59,640 nucleotides of DNA from Bacteroidales bacterium (GCA_003550725.1 PUKZ01000165.1:1-59640), one strand, 5' to 3'; shown: positions 18,180 to 28,083, numbered from the stretch's first letter. Notes: a model not told the origin generated them from the letters alone. Numbers and translations: made by a program.

Positions 18180-19682
18180 TCAGTACTTTATCGGGCTTCC
18201 AACTCTGTCCATAGCGCATCTGAACCCGATATGGCTTGCTGCTTCATTTTGGTCCATAAATCTTCTTGTTCCGGGAACGATCCAATAGGCTCTATCTTTC
18301 CATGAGCCGCCCTTATATACCCTGGCTTCATCATTAATCAATGAGGTAACGCCATATTCGTACATAAGCCTGTCCTCTCCTATTTCTTCTTCAATTTCTT
18401 GTTGTGAACGATCGTAAAAAATACTTGAAGCCTGGTCACCATCGCGGTAACTGATATTATCGGCCTGACGGTAGTTACGACGTGTAGCGGTTTCCTCTTC
18501 TGTTACTCTTTGCCATTGCGGGCGATTAAATTCATCTGGTATAGGCTCGCCGGTATCTTCATCAATTTCTAATCTTTTAAAAACATTTCCGCGAAATGGC
18601 CTGAATGCCGTAGCATCTTCATGACTGAGCGGACGATAAACATCTTTTACCCACTCACTGACATTTCCACCCATATTGTACAAACCATAATCATTTGGCC
18701 AGTAGGCGTAAACAGGAACAGTCACTTCTCCCGCATCATTCAAGTCTCCCGCAACACCCATCATATCTCCGCGACCTCTTTTTATATTAGCCATAAAAAT
18801 ACCCATTGTTTCTCTCTCGCTTGAACGCACTTGGTGACCATTCCAGGGATACATCCGCCTCTCAACAATTCTTTCATGCACGGTATTACCTATTAAACCT
18901 AATGCCGCAAACTCCCACTCAGCCTCCGTAGGCAATCTATAGGCAGGTAATAAAAAGCCATCTTGCCTGGTAACATGTCTATAATCACCATCAGGTGTTT
19001 CGTATAACGCATCAGCACCCCTGGTAAATTCATCATATTGATTAGCAAGCAAATAAGCTTCAGTATTAAAGTAATTGTAAGGATCTGCATCAAAAGTTGT
19101 AAGTTCTAATAACCCTTCGCGAACAAGAATCATTTCGTTGACCCTGTCTGTCCGCCATGAAGCATAATCAGATGCCTGAACCCAACTTACACCAACAACC
19201 GGATGATCCTGGTATGCAGGATGCCTTAAATAGTTATCAACATATGGTTCATTATATGCTAACTCATCCCTCCATACCAAAGTGTCGGGAAGAGCATCCC
19301 TGTATACTTCATAATAATCATCCATGGGATCATTACCAAAAACCCTGCCTAGCCAATGAAGATATTCAAGGTAATCAAGATTGCTAACTTCGGTCTCATC
19401 CATATAAAATGAGGAAACAGTAACTCGGCGCGGAATATTATTCCAATCAAACATTACGTCTTGTTCGGTACGCCCCATCACAAAAGTACCACCTTCAATA
19501 AACACAAGGCCGGGACCTGTTTCTTGTTTGACTTCTTCTGTTTTTTCAAAACCACCCCACTCCGGATCATTATATTCCCAACCTGTAGTGCGAGAAGTTT
19601 CTCTACGACATGATGATGACATCAAAACAATAGCCAAAATAAAAGCAAATGTAAGGATTAAATTTTTTGAATTCCTTGTCAT
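18180..19682 (-). CDS. gldJ: GldJ-like lipoprotein of gliding motility / type IX secretion
   Basis: The 500-residue lipoprotein has a signal peptide ending in a lipobox Cys (VLMSSSCRRE, Cys near residue 25). The rest is a formylglycine-generating-enzyme/sulfatase-modifying-factor fold: FIEGGTFVMGRTEQD, SFYMDETEVSNLDYLEYLHW, YRLPTEAEWEFAA, NMGGNVSEWVKDVY and the C-terminal RVYKGGSWKDR...HIGFRCA. GldJ and GldK/PorK share this fold. The neighbourhood (murF next door, porU and porV nearby), which as I recall matches Flavobacterium johnsoniae, favours GldJ. GldJ is an outer-membrane lipoprotein that stabilises the GldK-containing complex. It lies 34 bases after the porP-like gene on the same strand, with a possible promoter of its own in that gap. 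Confidence 0.85.
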   Translation of the reverse strand: MTRNSKNLILTFAFILAIVLMSSSCRRETSRTTGWEYNDPEWGGFEKTEEVKQETGPGLVFIEGGTFVMGRTEQDVMFDWNNIPRRVTVSSFYMDETEVSNLDYLEYLHWLGRVFGNDPMDDYYEVYRDALPDTLVWRDELAYNEPYVDNYLRHPAYQDHPVVGVSWVQASDYASWRTDRVNEMILVREGLLELTTFDADPYNYFNTEAYLLANQYDEFTRGADALYETPDGDYRHVTRQDGFLLPAYRLPTEAEWEFAALGLIGNTVHERIVERRMYPWNGHQVRSSERETMGIFMANIKRGRGDMMGVAGDLNDAGEVTVPVYAYWPNDYGLYNMGGNVSEWVKDVYRPLSHEDATAFRPFRGNVFKRLEIDEDTGEPIPDEFNRPQWQRVTEEETATRRNYRQADNISYRDGDQASSIFYDRSQQEIEEEIGEDRLMYEYGVTSLINDEARVYKGGSWKDRAYWIVPGTRRFMDQNEAASHIGFRCAMDRVGSPIKY

Positions 19683-19707
19683 AGTAATTTAGTTTTAAGA
19701 TTTGCAA

Positions 19708-19715
19708 CAAAAATA
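19708..19715 (-). promoter_or_regulatory. Candidate -7 box for gldJ
   Basis: CAAAAATA on the plus strand reads TATTTTTG on the minus strand (TAnnTTTG). It sits in the 34-base porP-gldJ gap, 26 bases before the gldJ ATG, and could allow gldJ expression independent of porP. No -33 match was checked beyond the porP coding sequence. Confidence 0.35.
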
Positions 19716-19716
19716 A

Positions 19717-20700
19717 TTAAAAATTTGGACAGTTTAGTATTTTATATTCAAGTTTTTGCCTCTCACAATCAAAATTCAGTGAAACACTGATTTCATGTAT
19801 ACCCGAAATTCCTGGATAACTACCTGATAATGAGTAATCAAAGCTATACCCTATTCGGTAGTTTTTCTGATATAACCCCAGGAGAAAAATCAGTGTTTTT
19901 TGGTCTTCAAAATCCTGCCTAAACCAAACTCCTGTGGTTAAGGGCTCAATGTCAAAATATGCCCCATAATTTATACGCAAAAAGTCACCCTGATGTTGCA
20001 TTATAATGTTAGGGGAAAAATCAATATCCTTTAAGTTTCTTCTGTAGCTGTCAAATTGAAAAATTGCTCCACCATGCAACGTAAGTTTAACTGGCAACCT
20101 TTGATCTGAAAAAAAACTTTCAACAGGACGGGTAAGGTGATGCCCTGCTACACCGGCAAAAAAATCTTCAGAATAAAATAAAAGACCTGTTGATACATCT
20201 AAAGCATGAATCCAGGTACTTTCAGGTGGAATTTCCCCGGTCGGAATTATGTTGCCGGTAAACGGGTCATATTGATCAGGAAAAACAAGCTCATCCCAGT
20301 TAAGATCTTTTCTGTAATATGATGCATTAACTCCAAAGTTCAAATGCAAATCTCTGGTCAATTGTGTATGGTAAGAGTAAATACCCCCTATTAAATGACG
20401 TTTTAACATTTCTCCCAAATTTTCGCTTGTAACCAGTAAACCTATACCACCTGAAACCGGCCGCCAATGCCGATGATATGATGCACTGTATGTCGAAAGA
20501 TGACCAAAGTCAGGATAAGGATGATTACGATAATTAAGATGTAAGCTAGGGCATATATTAACACCGGCAAATGCAGGATTAAGATATAAGGGGTTTGAAT
20601 AGAACTGCGAAAATATTGCATCCTGACCAAAACTATTATAAGGAACACAACAAGAAATCATAACAAAAGATATTACTGCCAGCAAACTTTTTCTGTGCAT
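19717..20700 (-). CDS. PorP/SprF family type IX secretion membrane protein
   Basis: The 327-residue protein has a signal peptide ending near SFGQD and then the family hallmark IFSQFYSNPLYLNPAFAGVN, followed by LHLNYRNHPYPDF, barrel-forming strands (GGIGLLVTSENLGEMLKRHL) and a final strand region (HEISVSLNFDC). PorP/SprF proteins are outer-membrane beta-barrels. Those linked to the T9SS core or to giant adhesins assist secretion and surface anchoring, typically of type B CTD proteins. It is immediately upstream of gldJ and divergent from porU. The genome probably has several paralogues, so I give no specific symbol. Confidence 0.85.
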   Translation of the reverse strand: MHRKSLLAVISFVMISCCVPYNSFGQDAIFSQFYSNPLYLNPAFAGVNICPSLHLNYRNHPYPDFGHLSTYSASYHRHWRPVSGGIGLLVTSENLGEMLKRHLIGGIYSYHTQLTRDLHLNFGVNASYYRKDLNWDELVFPDQYDPFTGNIIPTGEIPPESTWIHALDVSTGLLFYSEDFFAGVAGHHLTRPVESFFSDQRLPVKLTLHGGAIFQFDSYRRNLKDIDFSPNIIMQHQGDFLRINYGAYFDIEPLTTGVWFRQDFEDQKTLIFLLGLYQKNYRIGYSFDYSLSGSYPGISGIHEISVSLNFDCERQKLEYKILNCPNF

Positions 20701-21003
20701 GTTTGTTTATTCTATGATTATATTCTTTAACGGAAAAGTTATAGGTTTAGTTTACAAGTATGATAATTTCAAATTTTCATAATATTTATAAGATTTTTAA
20801 ATCAATAACTCACTATTGTAAATCAATTATTAATTTGATATTTTTGAATTATTATTTTTTGATAACAACCTTAATTCTTACGTTTTTATAAAGATTTTTT
20901 GCATAATAATGAATACTGATAAGGCGTTAAAAAAAGAAGTTATCTTTGTCTTGTTTTTTTGATAAATCAGGTTATCAATTTTTGCTTATACATAATTAGT
21001 TAA
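20701..21003. other. Divergent intergenic region between porP-gldJ and porU-porV
   Basis: This 303-base AT-rich gap must hold both divergent promoters. On the plus strand TATCTTTG at 20941-20948 fits the -7 consensus, about 56 bases before the porU ATG. No equally good box was found for the leftward porP direction. No hairpin or gene is seen. Confidence 0.5.
20941..20948 (+). promoter_or_regulatory. Candidate -7 box for porU
   Basis: TATCTTTG matches TAnnTTTG and lies 56 bases upstream of the porU ATG. The -33 position has no clear TTTG, so only half of the consensus is met. Confidence 0.4.
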
Positions 21004-24000
21004 ATGACAAAAGAATTAACAATATACTACATTAGGATCGTTTTATTTACTTTTTTGTTTTATTGTCATTCCGGGTTAATTAATTGCGCAAATTCAGCAG
21101 AAAAGGAAAGCTATAAACTAAAATGGAGAGGCTTACAACAAATTGAATTTGAAGATGAGAAAGTTCAATACCTAAGTATTGGCGAATCATTGTTTTTAGA
21201 TTCTGTTCCCGGTATTCCATACTTTTTTGAACGTTTTAAAATTGATGTTCCTCATATTTCCTACGATGTTTCATTGTCTCAGACTGAAACTAAAAAAATT
21301 ACAGGGGCTGAAAAAGCTTTTCTTGAAGAAACAGGTTTTAAAGCCGAAAATTTTATTTTAAAATCGAAGCTGGTTCAAGAAAGAGGTGTAAGATATTTGG
21401 AAATCAACCTTGTACCTTTGCGATATAACAGTAAAACGGAGACATTCGAAAAACTTGTTTCTTTTAGTATTGATAAAGATTATATTCACGACGCATCATT
21501 TAGTGATGAACCCGCTCAAAGTTATGCTGAAGAAAGTGTACTCGCTGAAGGAGAGTGGTATAAATTATGTATTGCTGAAACAGGAATTCATAAATTAAAT
21601 TATTCCGATTTGGAATCATTGGGTATTAATCCCGGTGATATAAAACGCAAAAATTTCAGTCTTTTTGGCAATGGTGCCGGCATCTTGCCCGAAACTAATG
21701 ATAAATTCAGATATGCTGATTTGAAAGAAAATGCCATATACATATCAGGTAGCCCGAATGGCAAATTTACAGAATCTGATTATATACTTTTTTACGGCAA
21801 ATCACCGCACCAATGGGAATTTAATGATGATAAAGGTATCTGGGAACATGAAGTGCATTATTACACTGATAAAAACTGTTATTTTCTGACAACTGATCAA
21901 GGAGAAGGCAAAAGAATTTCTCAACGCGAATCAGTCTCAGAACCAGCTGAAACAAACATAACATCATTTATTGACTATGATTATCATCAAAATGATCAGA
22001 GAAATTTGATAAGTAGTGGAAGAATTTGGTATGGTGAGGTTTTTAATACTACATTATCAAGAGATTTTGATTTTTCTTTTAATGATATTGTTAGTGGCGG
22101 ACAAGGTCACTTAAAAACACATCTTGCAGCACGTTCTTCAATATCATCATCGTTTTTGGTCAGCATCGAAGACAGTAATGAACAAATAAATATTCCCAGC
22201 GTAAATACTGCATCAAGTATAAGAGATTATGCAAAATATTCAGAAGATTATGTATCTTTTACGCAAACATCTTCTGATATCGATGTTGAAATTTCATATA
22301 ACCAAACTGCACCGGGTGGAACCGGATGGCTAAATTATATTGCATTAAATGTTGAGAGGAAGCTAAGGTTCAGAGAACCCCAGTTATGCTTCAGGGCTAC
22401 AGGATTAAAAGATAAGGTTGCCGAGTATAAACTGGAGAATACTGATAGCAATGTTGAAGTATGGGATGTCAGTGACCGATTCAACATTAAACGCCAGCTT
22501 GGTAATTTTCAAGGCAATAGCTTTGTTTTTAGGGTTCATGGTAAAGAAATTATGCGCTTTGTTGCTCATGACGGATCAGGTTATATCACTCCTGAATTAA
22601 AAGGCAAAATACCTAACCAAAACCTTCATGGCAAAGAATCTCATGACCTTGTTATTGTCACACCACCTAAACTGCTTAATGAAGCCAAACAATTAGCAAA
22701 TTTTCGAAAAGAAAATGACGGGCTATCGGTTTTGGTAGCTACAACAGACCAGGTTTATAACGAATTTTCATCGGGGGTACAAGATATAAGTGCCATCAGA
22801 AACTTTATGAAAATGTTTTATGATCGTTCCAAAAACCAGGAACAAATGCCACGATACTTATTGTTGTTTGGTAATGGAACCTACGACAACAAAGATATAC
22901 TTGGTTATGGCGGCAACCTTATTCCAACTTTTCAAACAAGAAACTCCTTACATTACTCTGATTCATGGATTTCGGATGACTTCTTCGGTTTACTTTCAGA
23001 TGGTGAAGGCAAAGATGCAGAAGGTAACCTTGATATAGGTATTGGCAGGTTGCCTGTGCGTAATGTAAATGATGCATCTGCAATAGTAGATAAAATAATA
23101 AGATACGATAAGCGAATTGAAGGTTGGGATTATGGAGGTGATAATCATGGTTTTGCCGGCCTGGTGCCCAACTATTCTGATTGGCGTAATAAAGTTACAC
23201 TGATAGCTGATGACGGTGATAGTAATCGCCATTTTTATGATGCCGAAGAGCTATACGATCTTATGAAACAATATAACAGGGTCTTAAATAGTGACAAAAG
23301 TAACAATAACAGGGTCTACAATATTGAAAAGATATATCTTGATGCATACGAAAAAGTTATTATGGCAGGAGGTGAAAGATACCCCGAAGTTAACAAAGCA
23401 ATAAATAACCGTGTGAATCAAGGTTCTCTATTGATAAATTATATAGGGCACGGAGGGTTTAACGGGCTTTCGCAGCAGAGGGTATTGACTTTTGATGATA
23501 TCAGAACCTGGGAAAACTACTATAATCTTCCGGTTTTTATGACGGCTACCTGTGAGTTTAGTGCGTTTGACATACCAGACCCATCGAATTTATCGGCCGG
23601 GGTAAGAATTTTTCTTAAAAGAGACGGTGGAGCTTCGGCACTTTTTACAACTACACGACTGGCCTGGGCAGGATCCAACCAAACCCTGAATATGAATTTT
23701 ATGTCAAATGCTTTCAGCCCAATGGATAACGGAAAGTACCCCCGATTGGGTGATATAATCAGAAAATCCAAAGTAGAAAGCGGATCAGGAAGTAACATCA
23801 TGAATTTCGTGCTCTTAGGCGACCCCTCAATGCAATTGGCCTATCCAAAACATAAAGTAAAAACCACATCTGTTCCGGATACAATAAGAGCCCTGGAACC
23901 AGTCACCATCGAAGGAAAGATAGTCAATGAACAGGGTGTTTTATTGGATGACTATAACGGAATCGTATATCCCACTATATACGATAAAAGACGAACATTC

Positions 24001-24906
24001 GAAACCCTTGGTAATAGCAGCGATAGCTATCCTGCTGAGTTTGAAATGCGAACAAATGTGCTTTTTACCGGAAAAGTAACAGTGAAAAATGGTAAATTCG
24101 ATTTTAATTTTATAGTACCCAGGGATATAGGATACAACTTCGGAAAAGGCAAAATAAGTTACTACAGTGATGATGGAAATATTGACGGTCATGGCTACTT
24201 CGATAAATTTATGGTTGGAGGTACATACGATAATTACGACCCTGATCATGAAGGACCGCAAATAGATTTATACCTGGATGATAAAAATTTTGTTTCCGGT
24301 GAAACTGTTGATCAAAATCCATTATTACTTGCATACTTATTTGATGAAAGCGGTATAAATATCACAGGCCAATTGGGTCATGACATTATAGCCAATTTAA
24401 GCGGCGAAACAACCGAACAATTTGTGCTAAACAACTACTATAAGCCCGATAAAGACACATATAAAAGTGGGCGCATTGTCTATCCGATAACTGATTTGAA
24501 TGAAGGCCATCACACCCTCAACCTAAGAGTATGGGATATACATAACAACCCTTCTGATGCTTCAATTGACTTTATTGTTGCCGACAGCCAGGAATTTGCA
24601 TTACAAAACCTCATTAATTATCCAAACCCATTCTCATATAATACCACATTTGAGTTTTCATATACCGATACCGATGCATACGAAATGGAGGTCAGCATTA
24701 ACATTTATAACATAAAGGGTAAAAGAGTATCAAACATAAAAGAAACCATCAATATTACCGGCCTTGATCAATTCAGTATTGATTGGAATGGCGTAGGCGA
24801 TAATGGCAGCATCCTTGATTCAGGATTCTATATATATAATGTAGTTGTTTCAACTCCTGATGGAGAGGTAGCATCAAAATCAAACAAACTTGTTATCATA
24901 AGATAA
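21004..24906 (+). CDS. porU: Type IX secretion system sortase PorU
   Basis: PorU is the outer-membrane C25 (gingipain-family) cysteine protease that removes the C-terminal signal of T9SS cargo and links the cargo to A-LPS. The 1300-residue protein has an N-terminal signal peptide, an N-terminal propeptide-like region, and a C25 domain from about residue 545 (HDLVIVTPPKLLNEAKQLAN). The catalytic His is in NYIGHGGFNGL and the catalytic Cys in FMTATCEFSAFD (about residues 810-850). The C-terminus is an Ig-like/CTD-type domain (YPNPFSYNTTFEF to SKSNKLVIIR). The length is in the normal range. It is followed 324 bases later by porV, its partner in the attachment complex, and is divergent from porP-gldJ. 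Confidence 0.93.
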   Translation: MTKELTIYYIRIVLFTFLFYCHSGLINCANSAEKESYKLKWRGLQQIEFEDEKVQYLSIGESLFLDSVPGIPYFFERFKIDVPHISYDVSLSQTETKKITGAEKAFLEETGFKAENFILKSKLVQERGVRYLEINLVPLRYNSKTETFEKLVSFSIDKDYIHDASFSDEPAQSYAEESVLAEGEWYKLCIAETGIHKLNYSDLESLGINPGDIKRKNFSLFGNGAGILPETNDKFRYADLKENAIYISGSPNGKFTESDYILFYGKSPHQWEFNDDKGIWEHEVHYYTDKNCYFLTTDQGEGKRISQRESVSEPAETNITSFIDYDYHQNDQRNLISSGRIWYGEVFNTTLSRDFDFSFNDIVSGGQGHLKTHLAARSSISSSFLVSIEDSNEQINIPSVNTASSIRDYAKYSEDYVSFTQTSSDIDVEISYNQTAPGGTGWLNYIALNVERKLRFREPQLCFRATGLKDKVAEYKLENTDSNVEVWDVSDRFNIKRQLGNFQGNSFVFRVHGKEIMRFVAHDGSGYITPELKGKIPNQNLHGKESHDLVIVTPPKLLNEAKQLANFRKENDGLSVLVATTDQVYNEFSSGVQDISAIRNFMKMFYDRSKNQEQMPRYLLLFGNGTYDNKDILGYGGNLIPTFQTRNSLHYSDSWISDDFFGLLSDGEGKDAEGNLDIGIGRLPVRNVNDASAIVDKIIRYDKRIEGWDYGGDNHGFAGLVPNYSDWRNKVTLIADDGDSNRHFYDAEELYDLMKQYNRVLNSDKSNNNRVYNIEKIYLDAYEKVIMAGGERYPEVNKAINNRVNQGSLLINYIGHGGFNGLSQQRVLTFDDIRTWENYYNLPVFMTATCEFSAFDIPDPSNLSAGVRIFLKRDGGASALFTTTRLAWAGSNQTLNMNFMSNAFSPMDNGKYPRLGDIIRKSKVESGSGSNIMNFVLLGDPSMQLAYPKHKVKTTSVPDTIRALEPVTIEGKIVNEQGVLLDDYNGIVYPTIYDKRRTFETLGNSSDSYPAEFEMRTNVLFTGKVTVKNGKFDFNFIVPRDIGYNFGKGKISYYSDDGNIDGHGYFDKFMVGGTYDNYDPDHEGPQIDLYLDDKNFVSGETVDQNPLLLAYLFDESGINITGQLGHDIIANLSGETTEQFVLNNYYKPDKDTYKSGRIVYPITDLNEGHHTLNLRVWDIHNNPSDASIDFIVADSQEFALQNLINYPNPFSYNTTFEFSYTDTDAYEMEVSINIYNIKGKRVSNIKETINITGLDQFSIDWNGVGDNGSILDSGFYIYNVVVSTPDGEVASKSNKLVIIR

Positions 24907-25230
24907 CTTGTGAAAAAATATTTTTAATATAAAAACCGGAGACCAAATGATAAGATTGTAGCAAAAATTGCACAATACTTATTTTTGAAATTATTAACCC
25001 TTAAAAATAAAGTTTGCTTTAAACAAATTATCTAAATGATTTTTTATTATAAAATTAAAACTAATAGGGTACTATACAAGTTTTATGCAAAAACAATCAA
25101 TAAATAATATAAAACAATAAGAACCAAATTCGCCCGTTATATATTTGCTTTGACCTTTTAAGGTTTATGTTAATTCAAACTATGCGATACAATAATTTTC
25201 TAACTTAAATACTAAAAAAATTATCAAACA
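24907..25230 (+). other. porU-porV intergenic region
   Basis: A 324-base AT-rich spacer without coding pattern. TATATTTG at 25140-25147 is a good -7 match 84 bases before the porV ATG, suggesting that porV has its own promoter in addition to any read-through from porU. No terminator hairpin was seen after porU. Confidence 0.45.
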
Positions 25231-26445
25231 ATGAGTGCTTTTTTCAAATATTTTTCTATAACATTATCATTATTAATATTTACCGGAAATATTTTGCATA
25301 GCGAAGGTGATTATGGGGGCATTACCGGACAGAACAGAGAATTTAACCCTATTACAACAGCGGTTCCGTTTTTAATGATCGCTCCTGATGCCCGGTCTGG
25401 TGCTTTAGGTGATGCTGGCGTATCATCAAAACCTGATGTAAATTCAATGCATTGGAATCCGGCTAAATATTCATTTACAGAACAGGATTTTGGCATTTCA
25501 ATGAATTATACTCCCTGGCTAAGATCATTGATTGATGATATAAATTTTTCAAATCTAAATGCTTTTTACAGGATTGATGACCTTCAAACTGTTGCAACCA
25601 GCCTGAAATATTTTTCCCTGGGTGAAATCAATTTTACAGGTGAAGCTGGCCAGGATCTAGGAACAGTTCGCCCAAATGAATTTTCTGTAGATGTTGCTTA
25701 TTCGCGAAAATTAGGTGACAATTTATCTGGTGCCATTGCAGCAAGATATATTTATTCTAACCTCACAGGAGGGCGGTTCGTTGAAAACTATGAAACAGGG
25801 CCCGGACAGGCTATTGCAGCAGATGTAGCAGTATATTATCAAAGCGAACTTAATTGGGATACACCCACACTATTTGCAGCAGGGTTAAATATTTCAAATA
25901 TTGGTAATAAAATTTCCTATACCGATGAGCATCAAGCCAATTTCCTCCCTACTAATCTTAGATTAGGCCCTTCTCTTACTTTTGAACTTGATGATTTTAA
26001 TACAATAACTGTAATGGTTGACATGAACAAATTGCTGGTTCCAACACCTCCAATTTATGCAAGAGATGAAGATGGAAACGTTAAAATTGATGATGACGGC
26101 AACTATATTATAGAAAGTGGAAAAGACCCTGACCGGTCTGTTGTAGCCGGCATTTTCGGCTCTTTTAATGATGCCCCGGGAGGATGGCAGGAAGAACTAC
26201 AGGAAATTATGTTTGCCACAGGCGTTGAATACTGGTATGATAATCAATTTGCCATCAGAGCAGGATATTTCAATGAACATGAAAATAAAGGCAACAGAAA
26301 ATATTTTACAGCAGGATTAGGTCTAAAATATAATGTATTCGGAATAGATTTTTCATATATAATCCCCGTTGCCCAAAGAAGCCCGCTTGAAGATGTTTTG
26401 AGATTTTCATTAGAACTTGATTTTGAAGCTCTTCGGATGGATTAG
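25231..26445 (+). CDS. porV: Type IX secretion outer-membrane protein PorV
   Basis: The 404-residue protein has a signal peptide and is predicted to form a FadL-like 14-strand outer-membrane barrel. Family features are the N-terminal GQNREFNPITTAVPFLMIAP (the 'F.TAVPFL.IAPDAR.GAMGDAGVA' pattern, then HWNPAKYSF) and a C-terminal barrel strand region (LGLKYNVFGIDFSYIIPVAQ, ending RFSLELDFEALRMD). PorV (LptO) accepts cargo from the Sov/SprA translocon and carries it to PorU. The porU-porV-ispF order, as I recall, matches Porphyromonas gingivalis. A strong terminator follows at once. Confidence 0.93.
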   Translation: MSAFFKYFSITLSLLIFTGNILHSEGDYGGITGQNREFNPITTAVPFLMIAPDARSGALGDAGVSSKPDVNSMHWNPAKYSFTEQDFGISMNYTPWLRSLIDDINFSNLNAFYRIDDLQTVATSLKYFSLGEINFTGEAGQDLGTVRPNEFSVDVAYSRKLGDNLSGAIAARYIYSNLTGGRFVENYETGPGQAIAADVAVYYQSELNWDTPTLFAAGLNISNIGNKISYTDEHQANFLPTNLRLGPSLTFELDDFNTITVMVDMNKLLVPTPPIYARDEDGNVKIDDDGNYIIESGKDPDRSVVAGIFGSFNDAPGGWQEELQEIMFATGVEYWYDNQFAIRAGYFNEHENKGNRKYFTAGLGLKYNVFGIDFSYIIPVAQRSPLEDVLRFSLELDFEALRMD

Positions 26446-26478
26446 AAAGCAAACCAATAAAAATTGCTTGTTTTATTC

Positions 26479-26524
26479 AAAACGGGTTGTTAATTTTACA
26501 ACAAAATTAAAAACCCGTTTTATT
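26479..26524 (+). terminator. Strong hairpin terminator between porV and ispF
   Basis: AAAACGGGTT and TTAATTTT pair with AAAATTAA and AACCCGTTTT around a 6-base loop, with one mismatch: a stem of about 18 base pairs followed by T-rich sequence. It is nearly symmetric and could act in both directions. It ends two bases before the ispF ATG at 26527, so any transcript crossing it would have the ispF ribosome binding region buried in the stem. Confidence 0.8.
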
Positions 26525-26526
26525 TT

Positions 26527-27021
26527 ATGATTTTCAGAACTGGTTTTGGGTGTGATACTCATCGTTTGGTAAAAGGTCGCAAGCTTATTTTGGGAGGTGT
26601 TGAAATAAGTTCAGAGTTTGGTTCATTAGCCCACTCTGATGGTGATGTGCTAATACATTCAATTATTGATGCACTCCTCGGGGCACTTGCTTTGGGCGAT
26701 ATTGGAACACACTTTCCTGACAACGACAAGCAATACAAAGATATTGACAGCAAAATTTTGCTCAAAAAAACCTATGATATTATCTTATCAAAAGGTTACA
26801 AAATTATAAATATTGACTCTACAATTTGTTTACAAAGCCCTAAGTTGTTATCATACATTAATAATATCAGGAAATCAATAGCAGAAACTCTAAATATTTC
26901 TAAAGAAAATGTTTCTGTTAAAGCATCTACAACTGAAAAAATGGGTTTTATTGGCAAAGGAGAAGGAATATCGGCTTATGCCATGGTTTTTTTGGCAAAA
27001 AATGATCCCGTCATTGAATAA
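26527..27021 (+). CDS. ispF: 2-C-methyl-D-erythritol 2,4-cyclodiphosphate synthase
   Basis: IspF cyclises CDP-methylerythritol 2-phosphate to MEcPP with release of CMP, in the non-mevalonate isoprenoid pathway. The 164-residue protein is full length, with the zinc-binding RTGFGCDTHRL (DxH) at residues 4-13, AHSDGDVLIHSIIDALLGAL (third zinc His) near 35-55, DIGTHFPDND and the C-terminal KASTTEKMGFIGKGEGI signature. It forms a trimer in the cytoplasm. The start ATG is at the very foot of the porV terminator hairpin, and there is no room for a usual leader between them, which raises a regulatory question. Confidence 0.96.
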   Translation: MIFRTGFGCDTHRLVKGRKLILGGVEISSEFGSLAHSDGDVLIHSIIDALLGALALGDIGTHFPDNDKQYKDIDSKILLKKTYDIILSKGYKIINIDSTICLQSPKLLSYINNIRKSIAETLNISKENVSVKASTTEKMGFIGKGEGISAYAMVFLAKNDPVIE

Positions 27022-27133
27022 CGAAGTATATTTAATTGCTCTTAAGGCAAGTAAAACCATAAAATGATTACAAATAAACATTTATAATCATACTTAATTC
27101 AGCTTTTTATTATTACCAAAAAATAAAGCGCCT

Positions 27134-27919
27134 ATGAAAGAAACTAAAACAGCAATAGTAACCGGTGGTTACGGTGAAATTGGCAAAGCTATAGCCAAGG
27201 GCCTTGGTGAATCAGGATATAAAGTTGTGCTTATTGGCCGCGACAAAAATAAGTTACAAAAAGCTTCCGAAGAAATTATTCAAACCACGCGTAATGAAGA
27301 TATAAATTATTTTGCCGTTGATCTGTCAAGGAAAAAAGAAATCGAAGGACTTGCCAAAGCCTGGAACGAACAATTAGATGTACTTGTAAACAATGCAGCC
27401 ACAACTCCAAATAAAAGGGAAGAAACGCCCGAGGGCATTGAAAAGCAGTTTGCTACCAATGTGTTGGGTTATTTTTGGATGATCAAATATTTGCATCCTT
27501 TTATGGAAAACCGGGATGATGCAAGGATTGTTAATGTTGCCAGCTACTGGGCGGGTGGCCTGGATTTAAACGATATTGAATCGCAAAATACTATTTACGA
27601 TAACGATGATGTTTATCGCAAATGCAAACAAGCTAACAGGATGTTGTCGGCAGCTTTTGCCGAAAGTCTACTGGAAAAAAACATTGCCGTAACAGCTTGC
27701 CATCCGGGTGATGTAAGATCAAAGCTAAGCAATAGCCTGGGGCATGGTGGATGGGAATTGCCCGGGCAAGGTGCTGAAACTCCACTCTGGTGTGCAACTG
27801 CACCTGAATTAAAAGGTGTAACGGGTAAATATTTTGAAAATAGATCGGAAGTTAAATGCCGATTCGCTGATGATAAAAAAGCTACCGAAAAACTATATGC
27901 TATATGTGATAAATATTAA
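27134..27919 (+). CDS. Short-chain dehydrogenase/reductase
   Basis: This is a 261-residue NAD(P)-dependent oxidoreductase of the classical SDR type. The Rossmann motif appears as VTGGYGEIGKAIAKGL (a variant of TGxxxGIG), followed by LIGRDKNKL (Arg suggests NADP), AVDLSRKKEI, LVNNAATTPNKR (NNAG-like), a Ser in VNVASYWAGG and the active-site YRKCK (YxxxK) near residue 157. It most resembles the retinol-dehydrogenase-like group, in which the substrate is usually lipophilic or unknown. The gene follows ispF by about 110 bases, and there is no clear functional link. Confidence 0.85.
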   Translation: MKETKTAIVTGGYGEIGKAIAKGLGESGYKVVLIGRDKNKLQKASEEIIQTTRNEDINYFAVDLSRKKEIEGLAKAWNEQLDVLVNNAATTPNKREETPEGIEKQFATNVLGYFWMIKYLHPFMENRDDARIVNVASYWAGGLDLNDIESQNTIYDNDDVYRKCKQANRMLSAAFAESLLEKNIAVTACHPGDVRSKLSNSLGHGGWELPGQGAETPLWCATAPELKGVTGKYFENRSEVKCRFADDKKATEKLYAICDKY

Positions 27920-28083
27920 TATATGGTTAGGTTTTTCGTTTACCTTATTATATCAACCACAAAGAGATCTTGATACCATAATCAATATTAGACAATAAAA
28001 AAATCGTTATAAACTAAAAGTCAAAAACATTATGCAATTTTATAAAGCTGATTTGCTAATGTAATGACAGCAACTTAATCTTT

